Of a DNA stretch of 6,128 nt, positions 6,104 to 6,128 are shown one piece after another (position 1 is the stretch's first letter; every line of letters starts with the position of its first letter). The notes beneath the pieces were generated by a model, which saw only the letters and a list, made by a program, of their open reading frames with translations, did not search any database and had not been told where the DNA came from. This DNA is from Clostridia bacterium (lineage in GTDB: Bacteria; Bacillota; Clostridia; UMGS1883). The stretch lies in NCBI GenBank assembly GCA_017441965.1, contig JAFSBF010000070.1, positions 1 to 6,128 of the forward strand, read 5' to 3'. The position numbers and the translations under genes are program-made.

Positions 6104-6128
6104 GGCAAAAAAGCAAGAGAAAACTAAG

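Noticed and set aside
1..6128. Mobile element, CRISPR array, tRNA, phage or defence system
   Set aside because: No transposase, integrase, spaced direct repeats, tRNA-like fold or defence motif was seen; all coding space is taken by ordinary housekeeping or envelope genes.
6104..6128. Terminator or next gene after rpmE
   Set aside because: The 25 bases are A-rich with no hairpin and no start codon with a ribosome binding site; too short to call anything.

Overview
The window looks like chromosomal housekeeping DNA from a low-to-moderate GC Firmicute, most likely an anaerobic Clostridia-type bacterium. The evidence is a classical RNase Y with its partner YmdB, a zinc-type L31 close in sequence to Bacillus RpmE, strong AGGAGG-type ribosome binding sites, consensus sigma-A promoters in AT-rich spacers, and a lipobox lipoprotein. 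No species can be named from the sequence alone.

Layout. Positions 1-68 hold a strong 18-bp hairpin that closes the leftward operon and is probably bidirectional. Positions 69-5657 carry five tightly packed leftward genes. In transcription order they are rny (RNase Y), ymdB (TIGR00282-type phosphodiesterase), pgeF (YfiH/YlmD family), an extracellular solute-binding lipoprotein (SBP_bac_5 type) and a membrane-anchored YkuE/YaeI-like metallophosphoesterase. Junctions are a 66-nt gap containing a hairpin (rny/ymdB), a 19-nt overlap (ymdB/pgeF), a 2-nt gap (pgeF/lipoprotein) and a 29-nt gap (lipoprotein/phosphoesterase). Positions 5658-5896 are a divergent control region with one near-ideal promoter per side. 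The rightward gene is rpmE (ribosomal protein L31), read from a GTG at 5897; the last 25 bases show nothing identifiable.

How the genes work together. rny-ymdB is a recognised pairing: RNase Y starts mRNA decay at the membrane and YmdB is a cytosolic phosphodiesterase tied to RNase Y and cell-state regulation in Bacillus. The three downstream genes have an envelope flavour: a peptidoglycan-fidelity factor, a lipoprotein that should bind peptides or similar solutes outside the cell, and a phosphoesterase predicted to be anchored outside. Their functional link is an inference from shared transcription.

No previously undescribed system is evident. The points most worth a second look are regulatory: a predicted 5'-terminal stem-loop on the rny mRNA starting at the predicted +1, and a hairpin between rny and ymdB whose 3' arm could also pair with the ymdB ribosome binding site. 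The transporter-less substrate-binding protein is the most unusual gene for its context.
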